A stretch of DNA of 61,167 nt, taken from positions 1 through 61,167 of the forward strand of contig WTXG01000217.1 of the NCBI GenBank assembly GCA_022496185.1, written 5' to 3'. Both the position numbers and the translations under genes were made by a program. Source of the stretch: Multifurca ochricompacta. Its lineage: Eukaryota; Basidiomycota; Agaricomycetes; Russulales; Russulaceae. The notes beneath the pieces are model-generated. The model was not told the DNA's origin. It made no database searches and was given only the letters and a program-made list of their open reading frames with translations. Below are positions 40,918 through 51,576 of this stretch, piece after piece; the first letter of the stretch is position 1, and every line of letters begins with the position of its first letter.

Positions 40918-43611
40918 AAGAGTCTGGCTTGATCCTATCACGAATTTCTGTTGTACTCGATCCTATCACGCCCCCGCGTTTCATGTCAGAAGCGAACCTG
41001 TAACCTTTCCCGCGGGCGGGAGGATACTATTGAGCATTGCGATTGTACTCTCGCGTTGTTTTGTTTTCAAGAACTAAATATTACGGCAGGGCTCGTTGAA
41101 CGGGATCCAGTTCCTGGGGTTGAGATATTTCGAGTCAACATGTCAGCATGCCGGATTAATTTACTAGAAAAAAATGGTGACTGCGCAGGTCCCTGCTAGA
41201 TTGTCTTTATCACAGCATATCTCTTCGGAGTCACTGAGTGATGTGGACAACTTTGTTCTCAAATACTGTGCTATCCGTAAAGGGTTCTCTGGATGAGGGA
41301 CATTGCACGAGTACAAATATGAAACGAGCGGAGTGTTGCTCAAGTAAAAAAGGACCGAGACAGCGATGTTCGGTACGGTCATCTCCTCTGATTCACTCCG
41401 ACCGCGCCGCGTCTATTTCACGGACATGTGATGAAACGCCAAGAGAAATGAGGATTCGTTTACTTTTCAAGGAAAACTCAGGCGCTGGGCCCGAAACCCT
41501 CTGTTTTTCGAGCATCCTATCTTTTGATGGTGTCGATTGAAGGTGACACACCTGATGAGATTCTAAAACACACTGAAGGGGGAAATGCGTACCAGACTGT
41601 TCCTCTGTTCCCTCATCTCGTATGTGACTGTCTCTACGACCGAGACGGTCTCGGGGATATCAGAGTGCAGCAATGGCCTTTCAAGACGGCGAGTGGCCAT
41701 GCGGTAACACCTAGTTTTCTTTTCCTACCAACGATGCTCATCACGTAAAATCTGCGCAGTCACACGATACTATTAGCTAATACGTGTGAAGTTTCTGTAT
41801 TTCCGTAAGCGGATCCTAGCTTGTATATAATATGAAAGCAGTTATCCCAGGTCTCGAGAACTATGACTTGGACAGAATCTTGTGTAATAGCGCTCCGAAT
41901 GGCAACCTTAGGTTTGCTGATAGACAGCAGTAAGTAGTAAGTGGGGAGTTGGTGTATGTAACGAGGATATAGCAATGAGGCTACTTGTGCGCAGGGAATT
42001 CCGGCCTGCCTGACCTGTGACTCAATGTTGATGTGACGAGTTGACTGCTCGACTCTTTGTGCTCGACTCTTTATGAGTGACTCACTTATATAATTGCAGA
42101 TGGGATTTGGGTTTAGACAAAGGGACAGTTGAAGAGGGAGAATTTAGGTGCGTTATGAATGCATTCAGAACATCTCCAAATTGCGTGCTAAACTCAGCAA
42201 GTTAATGCTGAACAACTTGAGTTGTAACTTGTAACTTGCATTTCCTGCTTCTCTCGGGTGCCCTCTCAACTGTCATTCCTCGCTCGCTCACTGAACTCGA
42301 CTCCGCCTTCGTACTCACACAGATTCTTCAATCCGTACAATGTTTCACATGTAAAATAGGACGTCAGGGGAGGGGAGAAAGGGAGCGGTAGGGTCAGCGT
42401 GCGTTCATCAAATCATGATCGAATTTTCTTCGGTTTGGCCATATCGTCGTTTTCTGCATGCTCCCGTGTGGCCAGAAGAGCTTATATGGATCCTTCCATC
42501 ATAATCTCGTTTGGGACGAAGAGCATGCGGTCTGCCTCTTATTTCAGTCAGGTTATTTGGTTGATCTTGTTGAATGAAAATTGAGATCACTACAATCGTG
42601 AGTGGGTCCCGCATTTATGTACATTGCTTTTGTACTAATCGATCGTTCATGTGTCTGCGGAGTAGTCATGACTGCCATGTGGGCCTGATAGTCCTCGCTT
42701 ATTCTAGAACCTTGTCCAACACGCTTTCCAGTGGCCATCTTTCGATGTATGGTGCTGCCCCACGGGACGTGCGTGCTGTGAGATGGTGGGAAACAGGGTG
42801 AGCGCTTGAGTGGCCTGAGTGGCCATGGTGTGGTGCCTATCTGGCGTCTATGAGATAACTTTTCCCGCGAACTCTTTCACTCCACACGCCACAACAATCT
42901 TTCAATGTCTCAAGTTCCTCACCAGGCCATCAATTTATTTTAAAAACTTACAGGCGTTGTCTAGGCGGCCAAACTAGACCTGTTTTTTTCTCGTATTCTT
43001 TCTGAGAGGTGATCTCAACTCTTGAGAAGCTTTCTTAGTGTTGCGGGAATGGGGTAGCCATTCGATTAAATATTGAAGTCTCTGCTCTGTTCTGGGAAAA
43101 TTAAGGTGCGGAAGAGGTGCAGAGAATAATGGCCAATAGAAGCTCGGTACGGTCTGAGTGGCCATTCGGCCTCTCGTGCTCGCGTCCTGGCTTACGCCTG
43201 GGAATGTTTCTTTTATCGCGCGAACCTCGCTAACACCTGAGTACATGGCTTTTGCTCCTGGCTGAGTGCTTCCTTTGTAAGTTTTAACCAACATAGTCAA
43301 CCCGTTGACTGTAACGGACACGTCTTCACAAAGAGTTCCGTCTCAACTTCTCCCACTCCCCTGAGCCCAACTATACAGACAGTGCCTGCACCAAGCTAGA
43401 CCCTCAACGACGCATTGTCATGTTCACATACAGTGCCACAAGGTGTCCAGGCAGCATGGCTTCACAGTCATCCATATCGTTTGAGGATAGCATGGCTCAG
43501 AGAAAGAAAAGGCAAAGTCATCAAAGCTCAGTCTTCGTCAATCTACTAACCATGCAAAAGAATACCATCATCAGATTCGAGCGCGCGGGTAACAGGCAAT
43601 CCATTCCTTAC
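40918..43611. other. Intergenic, nothing recognised
   Basis: No supported coding region, RNA gene or bounded repeat in about 2.7 kb. Codon-like order seems absent; short frames lack family features. Confidence 0.45.
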
Positions 43612-45420
43612 CTACTTTCGCTCCGCCTCTAGCTTCCGTAACGTGTTATCCAGAGCCAAGTTATCCCGCGTCACTGTAATCTCTAAATCATACCCATCCA
43701 CCAACTCAGAGTTCCGACAAGCAGCCAGATAGTACACCGCTCCAGATTTTACATCCCCACCCCAATTGAAATCCAACAACATCATCTATTCTGGATTCTT
43801 CTTGGGAACGATCAGGCTGGTGTCTCCCAGGTCACTGTGCACCAATCCTTCTTCATGAAATCCATCCACAAGTTCCTTCAAGTCCTTTGACCACCTCCGG
43901 AGGTAGTTGGATGCATAATGTTCCTGGTCGGATGGACCATTCTCGATCTACTCTATCACTATGGCATGCCACCAACCATGAACAATGCCATAGCCCAGTA
44001 CTCTAGATGCGTGTTTCTTCTCTGCACAGAATAGATGCAGTGGCAAGCAATATTGTTTCATGAACTTAACCACCACCAGATCTTTGTTTTTGCCCAGGGT
44101 TGCACCATAGATGAAACGATTCAGGCGACGGTCCTTGCCTCGATAACCCTCTACTCTGGTCTCGAAATGGAGTTTCCCAGAAGAAGGAGGATGAGCAGGA
44201 ACTTCATTTACATATGGCAGATCACCTTTGGGTGGGTGCAGTAGCCGATTGGCCATGAATTCCACCGTGTCTTTGTTTATTTGATACTGAATGATGCATG
44301 CAGCTTCAAATGCCTTCATCAGAGTGGGTCTGGCCTATTCGTTTCCACTCTCAATTGCTGCAGGAAGGAGAGGGGCCAATGCTACCAGCTGCATCAACTT
44401 GGTAAATGACAGTGCATAAAATCCAATATGCACCCCTGCAAGTAGATTAGTCAATGTTATAGTCAAGTCAAGACAGGGACTGTGATACCGACCTACCACC
44501 AATATGCCGAGTGCAGGGAAGAGGAAATGCTATCTTGACTCTTGTGAGGTATTTGATTCAAGAAATTGGGTGTAGTACGCTGCAAGTTCTACTGACCCAT
44601 CACAGTCGGTGGTCCCTAACTCGTTCTTGACTTTAATTAAGGCTTCTACTAAGTTCGGTGGCCCAACGGCGTGGTCATCTGATGAACGGCGTCGGTGGAA
44701 CACGGGAACTTGGCGTGCCACATATACTTGAAAATAAAATCTCCTAATTTCATTGAGCGACTCCCGGGCTCTCTCCGCGCAGTCCATTTCTGAATCGTAG
44801 AACCGACTCGTTTTACGGAGAAATTCGTCGACTGCTGCTTCAAATCTGGCCTTGCTTTTGGGCATTCGACCCATCAAATGGCCGTCCTGGCCGTCCATGT
44901 GGGCACGGAAGCATCCGAACCCGTGATATGCGAGTGAAATGGGTGGGGCGGTCTTTGGCAATATGCTCAATGAAATATTTCTGCACTGTGCACGCTTCAT
45001 CAGATTTAGTAACAGTTGAAGGGGCATCCTTGACAAAACGTCCTGAAAGAGATGGCTCCATTTCTTGTTCATGTTGGGCAATGCTACCAGGCAACTTGGC
45101 GTAGACATGGAGGTGATTATGAACAGGTTGATCCGGCCAAAAGTTGGATATTAGCTCCTGAGCAGGGTTAAGGTGCACGACATTCTTATCGCCGATGTTG
45201 ACTCGGAAGCCACTGGGATCATCCACGGCGGGCGCATCGACCTAGGAGACGAAGAATTAGCCAGATCACCCATCACAAAGCCAATCGAGCCTGCTAGGTG
45301 ACACACCTCTAACAGAATGAGGTCTGTGGCTCTGATATTGCGAAGTAACCCAATTGGTCGTTCACCATAGATCCGTCTCTTCAATCCACTCACGGACATC
45401 AAAGTAGGTGACATCACCTT
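43612..45420 (-). pseudogene. Kinase-like protein pseudogene A
   Basis: Reading the minus strand gives, in order, FEAAVDEFLRKTSRFYDSEM, a KVKNELGTTDCDGSVELAAY segment, LVVVKFMKQYCLPLH with LGYGIVHG, then GLVHSDLGD (HxD catalytic-loop position) and MLLDFNWGG (DFG position). This order fits the fungal kinase-like/FunK1-type proteins of Agaricomycetes, which keep HxD and DxW motifs. At least two in-frame TAG stops (after IVIE and after KNPE) and several frame changes show it is broken. DFN replaces DFG, so even an ancestor may have been catalytically odd. Confidence 0.6.
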
Positions 45421-45639
45421 CTATGAGGCATCAGAGCGCACGAGTTTCAGTGGACATAATTTGTTGCTGAGGGTGTTGCTGTTGCTAAGGGTAAGGGAAC
45501 GGAGCGATGTGACAGACCTCGACCTCCGTACCCCCCATCAGTGCCGATTCCTCCAATCCAGTCGGTGGGCACATGATCAAAGTCCTGACGCTTACTAACG
45601 CAAGTCACGTTTTTAATGCGCGCTTCAGTAATTGGCACG

Positions 45640-46367
45640 AAGAATGGCTATGTTCTCGTACGGCTGCTACCCCACTACTACCCACCCTGACCGCCGCGAC
45701 AACCGTGCCTACTCCCTCTCCATCCACTCTGCCCCTTTGGGGTTCAACCATCCGCTCTGATCTGCCACAACTAAACCCCGTCCTAAACCATTCGGGCAGC
45801 TCACCACTTCCACAGCCATGCGTCTCGCCACTGGCCATGGCTTTATTGCTGAATACACTGAGTGGTTCCACTCCACTAAACCCCTCTCTGCTTTCCACTG
45901 TACCTGTGATGACACCACCTTGGTGATATTCCAGCATGTCCTCTTGGAATGCCCCCTCTATGCTGCCAGGCATGAAGGCCTTCGCTTCCTTCCAGACTGG
46001 GCCCTCCCCAGTGGCACCTCCTTTTCAACCGTAAACCTTTCGTCAAGGATTTCCTTACCTTCATTCAGGACACACGAGTCTTCACTAGGCTGTTTTCTTC
46101 AGAACAACCTTGCGAGCCAGATTAGGCCGAGTCGGTGACATCAAGTGTCTTGGGTAAGTTCACTCTTTTGCTCACCTCCCATGCGACAGCACATCTCCCT
46201 CCCTTGCCACCCAAGTCTCCTTTTCTCCCCTACCAAAGAGTTTACAATGATAGTACACTTCTTCCTCATGTTTCAACAGCAGTTACTTTGTCCCTGTAGT
46301 AGCTATGCAATTTGGGCACAACCCTAATGCGCGAATGAAATCAATTTCGAAAAATAAAATAAAAAAA
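45640..46367 (+). mobile_element. Tad1-like LINE 3' end, decayed
   Basis: The plus strand shows ATGHGFIAEYTEWFHSTKP, then CTCDDTTLVIFQHVLLECPL and YAARHEGLRFLPDW. This is the ..C.C....T..H.L.ECP.Y...R pattern found after the reverse transcriptase of fungal non-LTR elements. Frames upstream are shifted. The 3' UTR includes GTAGCTATGCAATTTGGGCA and ends in an A-rich tail (46349-46367). Reverse transcriptase itself is absent, consistent with 5' truncation. Confidence 0.65.
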
Positions 46368-47175
46368 GGCCTGCAACATGTTCTTGCATGTCAACCTAGC
46401 CAACAAGGCCTAGAAGGCCCACAGCTTGCATGCGGAGAAGATAATTCACGAATGGTACTGGTGCACGATTGATACTGTTAGTGTATATGCCCCTGGGAAA
46501 GTGAAACCCAATTCTGTGCAGGCAGAAAACGAAAACGTGGGTAAAAACGCTGATGCTCGGCTCGCTGAGGAGTGTAGGAGGTAGCAAGGAACCAGAAAGG
46601 CGCTGCCCCTGTGTGAGTGCGATAACATATGTAAGTCGATTCGGTCCATATTGGACGTGTGTCGACCATGTCGAGGTTGATCACATTCGGCAAAGGCTTG
46701 CAATTTTAATATATGCAGTGGCGTGGCGTAGTGCCGCTAAGTCATTGTTAATTGTAACTCGTGTCTACGTTGGGTGCCCCTGTATCAGAGCAGAAAGAGA
46801 GCCAGGTGTATGGAAATGGTGGTTGTAAGCCTTGCTAATTTCAAGGTCAAGTCAACAATACATGCTAAATGAAAGACAAATCCAAAGTGAGCACGCGCAA
46901 GGTCGAGCTCGAGTCTCGAGATAGCAAATGAGCATGTACATGGTCAAGGGACAGGGACCATTAACGACCCGTGGGTAAGGATGACTTCACTCCCTTCAAC
47001 GGCGCTTGAACTCATCGTGCAGTCCCCGTCAACAAGTCAAGCAAGTAAGCTCAGTCTCCTCCAATGCCAAGATGAAGATGGATCCTCTCATCCATCTTTA
47101 CATCTTTTCTCCCACGCTGATTGCAAAGAACACAGTGATAAAAGAAAGAGTCTACATCTACATATACAGTTTAGA
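46368..47175. other. Intergenic, nothing recognised
   Basis: No supported gene or bounded repeat between the LINE tail and the kinase-like pseudogene. Confidence 0.45.
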
Positions 47176-47409
47176 TTACACCAGTCTAGGATCCGCCTCC
47201 TCGGCATGTGTGACAAGCCGCAGTCGTTCCAACATCGTCACATCGTGTTCCTTTCTCATCACCTCATCTGGCCACACTTCATCAGGCCACTGAATACCCA
47301 AATCCTTATTCAGTGTCGAAGGATACACTGACTCATCTGCTGTCCCACACCAGCCAAAGTCAATCAACATCACCTTCTCACCGCTGATCAAAAGGTTCAG
47401 CGTTCAAAG

Positions 47410-49527
47410 TGTCAGACGCAGCTGTAAAAAGGGTTTAGCTATCTATTTAGATAGCAGATCAAACTAATATATTAATTAATATCTTCACCTATTTAGATAG
47501 AGGATCAGCTATTACTAAGCGTTAGCTACTATGGTAAAGATAAGATATAGTGATACTCACTTCAGTTCCTGTGGTCAGAACTGAAGTGAATGTGTACAAA
47601 CTAAAGTCCTTATATACTACTAAATGAGCATTACAATAAAGAAAGAAACATAACTAATTAATTGTGACAAGATATGAAGGAGTGTGTTGTGCGTGCAATG
47701 TGGAATTGTCTGTGAATCAGTTACTAGATGCACTTCATCAGGAAAATGACATTTGCTAGAACGACTAGAATGACTAGAATGACTAGAATGGCTAGGGCGC
47801 CAGATTGTATATACTATATGTGGGAATAGCAGCGTGCATGCAGCATGAATCGATACCGGAGATGCCGGGCCGGACAAACTATCATACTTCCAATACGCAT
47901 ATTCTAATAAGCAGACTACCACATAGTTTAGAACCGATCATGAGTCCGTGAAATTTAATGGTAATGGATTACTACCATAAATTTGCATGAGATGTGCTGC
48001 TCATAAGAATGCACCCAGATGCGCAACAGTCTGAATGGCCACAAATTTATTGAGACAGGCCAGTAGCTACCGCATTGGTGGGACTGGACAGCTGGGCTCG
48101 ATTAGATCATTCAAAGTGAGTCAGATAACCAATTCAGAGACAATTACACACTGCATGCACAATATGTTCCTTCAAATCTTGTCACAAGTAAATAGTATTA
48201 TCTTTTCTCTCTTTATTTCACACTCTTTTTTAGTTTTAAAGGACTATTTTCTGTGAGCGTTCACTTCAGTTTTGACAACATTGACATTACTTTATCTTAT
48301 CTGCTGCGTAAATAAAAGATAATAATAATAATTATTATTATTATATAGTTCACCTTATCTGCACTCAACGCGCGCGCGCGCCGGTCTGGTTTGTCATTGA
48401 GTGTGAGTGTGGGAACTACATTTTCCACGCCGCACGCACAATTCTCACTCCACACTCCAATCAAAAAGCTGTCTTCCCCGCATCGTCTTCACATTTATCT
48501 TTCTCCTTTTCCCTCTCACAATCTCCCTCTCCCTCTCCCTCCCTCTCTCTCTTTTGTGGCCAAATTACTCATGCTCACTATGTCACTTCCTTCAATGACA
48601 GGATCTTTTCTCTTTATTGAGGGCTAGATGCAGAAAGGTAAATATAAGCTCTTTTTTCCTTCTATTGCTGACAACTTTTTAACTTTGAACTTAGTCCAGT
48701 TGACCATGTGGGTGCCATGAAGAAAGGTGAGGCTCTACTATTACATCTTTCCAGCAACATTGTCATACTTGTATGCAGTGTGTTTGGTGTTCTCTTGCCT
48801 GCGAGCAGTTGTTGGCTTGTTACACTTGGTATGCCCTTCCTATTTCATTCTTGAGTTGCTCTCTTACTCTCATTACCACTTTCCCAGGAAGATGGTGTTC
48901 TTGAGCCCATCTTGACTTTCTCTTTGGGCTATGCTGTGCTGTTCATTCTTTCTGTGCGTGCCCTCTTGTTGCTGGGCCCTTTTACTTTGGTCACTTATAT
49001 CAGACCAGAAGCTGTCATCTTTTAAATGCTGTTCAGTGAAACACTTGTGATGGACACAACATTGGTAAGTCTTCTATGTTCATCTGATCTGCTGGGAGCT
49101 AATATCTTTTGTTTTGTTTTTTCACTTTGGCATTTCCACGACTCTGTGTTTCCACAACTCCAAGGACCCCGGTTGTATATGTCCCCTTTAGTCTAATTTG
49201 TATTAGTATAAATATTATAATAGATTTGTTTTTCTAATGTGAAAATCGGAGTAAGAAAAAAATAAAAGTGAATCCAGAAAAGGTAAGAGAAGTAGCTCTA
49301 GATTTGGAAAAAGGGAAGAGAAGTAGCTCTACTTCTGAAAAGTAGCTCTAAGTGTCAAGGCAAGTCTGCAAGAGCTAATGGAGAATCTGGATCGCTAGAT
49401 TGGCTAGATTGGCTAGCACTAGTCAATCTAGCAAAATGTCATTTTCCTGATGTTTAGATTATCTTATCACGATCGTTAGATCGAGTCCACCCGGGAGCCC
49501 GGCTGCCCGGTTTGCCTCGTCTCAACA
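47410..49527. mobile_element. Solo LTR (~400 bp) enlarged by a nested TIR element
   Basis: Ends are TGTCAGACGCAGCTG and CCTCGTCTCAACA, with a perfect 5-bp duplication CAAAG (47405-47409 and 49528-49532). Removing the nested element leaves about 400 bp. A second, truncated copy of this LTR lies at about 53930-54228, and a start fragment occurs in reverse at about 50640-50732. The insertion splits kinase-like pseudogene B between its catalytic-loop and DFG-position motifs. Confidence 0.85.
47736..49452. mobile_element. Non-autonomous DNA element with CATCAGGAAAATGACATT inverted ends
   Basis: The left end CATCAGGAAAATGACATTT and the right end (complement) CATCAGGAAAATGACATTTT match, followed on both sides by repeats of GACTAGAATG/GGCTAGATTG type. 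No transposase ORF exists in the 1.7 kb, which is pyrimidine-rich near 48500-48560 and has an AATAAT/ATTATT palindrome near 48320. I cannot see a convincing target duplication; compared with the LTR copy near 54150 the insertion point is just after GCACTT. Confidence 0.6.
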
Positions 49528-50369
49528 CAAAGGTCTCCAAATACAAAGTTTTGCTGATGGAGTAACCACACAGCCTGGTCCACCTGTCCAAATTGCTCAG
49601 TTGAAAGTGGGCCCTCCCTTGGCTCAGATCCATCCACAAAATCCATGACAACCATGTATTGTCTGCCATATTGGGTTGCTTCGATGTCTTCTGTGCCAGC
49701 GTAGTGCAAGGCTAGTGTGAGTTGATTGCTTGCCAAAAGTCGATGTGCCTTTGCATTGTATATTTGACCATAATGAGCTGACCAGATTCATGAAGCTGAC
49801 TGAGCCTTGTACACAAGCTTGCCCTGCTGATAGTTGACAAGTGGCACCAGGTACTTGAATGACTGTGACCAATAAGATGTGACAAATGGAAAGGCTTGGT
49901 GTAAGTGTCTGGGAATCTCATTGGAGGAATCCAGGTTTCCATAGTAGTCCCTGAGAGAGGAGATGTATTCCGTCAAAGGTTGGACAATTGCCTTATCGAG
50001 GTAAACGCTGCCAGAAACGCAAATCCATGGGCCAGCAATCACTAGGATGATGCTTGGGCAATAGGAACACCTTCTGAAAATGTCCCCTAATAGACATCAT
50101 TAGATAATAAATTGCACATGGACACATTTCCTAAACGTACAAGATGGATCCCCCCAATAGCGACAATAAGACAGACTGGCTTGGGTGTAGGGATAAGGGA
50201 TCTGCATTGCTAGTGCTGATCTTATTCTTGACCTCTTCTATCACCAGATAGGCATTGGAGTTGCAAGTATGAAGTATCACTCCATCAGCGGAAATTGAAG
50301 TATTGGGAATTGAAGTGGATGACAAGGAGGCACCAGGAAGCAAATTCAGATATGTGTTGATTGTATTCA

Positions 50370-50640
50370 CTTAGGCAATTCAAGGGTGTAAAGGTCGGCA
50401 CAGGAAGCAACAAGTTTCCTGAGATTTGAATGTGTCTGTCTGTCAACCTGAATCAGTTCCTTGCTCTCCATTGTTGGCTTTACACACACCACAATCAAGG
50501 AAGGGATCTTACACAGGACCCTGACCCACAAACTAGAAAAGAAATGGCCAAATTGGGGATTGAACCAGAGACCTCTGGACAAGCCAGGTCCAGTGCTCTA
50601 ACCACTGAGCTACTAGTACACAGCCTGAGATCAATACTAA
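50370..50640 (-). mobile_element. tRNA-derived SINE
   Basis: On the minus strand a tRNA-like head carries a perfect A box TAGCTCAGTGG (complement of 50602-50612) and B box GGTTCAATCCC (complement of 50556-50566). The spacing is tRNA-like and the anticodon stem CTGGAC/GTCCAG is good. The acceptor stem does not close and the T stem is degenerate, so it is not a working tRNA. About 170 bp of unrelated tail follows. It lies next to an LTR fragment in pseudogene B. Ends and duplication are not resolved. Confidence 0.65.
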
Positions 50641-50830
50641 TAAATATATCAGTTTTGACCACAAGAACTGAACTGAACTACTATCTAAATAGATAGCTTC
50701 AACCCTTTTTACAGCTGCGTTTTTGTCAGAGGTATCACCCGAAGAGATGCAAAAGATGAGGATATTGGACTTTGTCTCGTCGCACTCACCGCGGATCGGA
50801 TCGGATCCGTACACCATTCTAGGTAGTTTC

Positions 50831-51576
50831 ACTTCAGGATGTATTCATCACTTTGTGTTGAGGCTCAACGCTTAGTTGCATACTTAGGAACCTCCCTTTC
50901 TGTCCAAACGACTGAGATCAGTATTCTTGTTATTACAGCTACATCCTTTTATTTACTGATTCATTGTGTAGCTACGCTTTTTTAGCTCCCAACACGTAGC
51001 TATGTAAGAAGACAGGTGTTAGAGTATAGTGACGCCAGGGTAATCACAAGGGTTCAAGACTTTTAGAGCGTCCGCCCCAGTTCCAGCTCCGTGCTGAACT
51101 ACGCTTATGTGGCCCGACGCCAACCGACCTTTACCCAGGGTCGAAGCTCGGAGGCATTGCACGCGTCGTGTCACACAACATCAAATTCACGCTGGCCTGA
51201 AAAGTAAAAGGGGTAGCCCATCTGAGTCACTGGTTCATAAGTACCACCAAGAAAACTTGGATCGTGACTACAATACATAGTTCGGTGTCGTCATTTACAC
51301 TCGCTGTGAGTACGCTCGATATGACCCGACCAAAAGATAAAGCGCATTGAAAACTCTAAACAACTTTAAATAAAAGTTCATCTCCAAAATTCATCAAAGT
51401 CTCAAAAAACAAGCTGGAAAATGCGATGACCGGGCTCATCGAATGGGGATTGAAGTTGGTAAATGAGTGATGGAATATGGGTCCAGGATAAAAACGTATC
51501 GCGATACTGTGAATGAATTAGAGACGAGGATAACAGATCAAGGATCCAAGGATGCGAGAAGTGGATGATGAGAGAT
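50831..51576. other. Intergenic, nothing recognised
   Basis: No supported gene, RNA or bounded repeat before the 3' end of the DUF6535 gene. Confidence 0.45.

Larger units (their letters stand above)
47176..50830 (-). pseudogene. Kinase-like protein pseudogene B, split by insertions
   Basis: Reading down the minus strand: YLVIEEVKNKISTSNADPL (about 50210), GPWICVSGSVYLDKAIVQPL (about 50010), LIMVKYTM followed after a frame change by HRLLASNQLTLALHYAGTED, YMVVMDFVDG, then LLHQQNFVFGDL (catalytic-loop position, about 49540). The gene is then cut by a solo LTR (47410-49527) and resumes as LLISGEKVMLIDFGWCG with YPSTLN and HDVTMLERL. It belongs to the same family as pseudogene A. At least one frame change precedes HRLLA, and a SINE plus an LTR fragment separate the N-terminal part (50370-50740). 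Confidence 0.65.

Noticed and set aside
48367..48381. CG dinucleotide run as a regulatory Z-DNA element
   Set aside because: Only about 12 bp of alternating CG inside a non-autonomous element; no support for function.
50500..50620. Functional tRNA gene on the minus strand
   Set aside because: A and B boxes are good, but the acceptor stem does not pair and the T stem is degenerate; SINE head is the better call.
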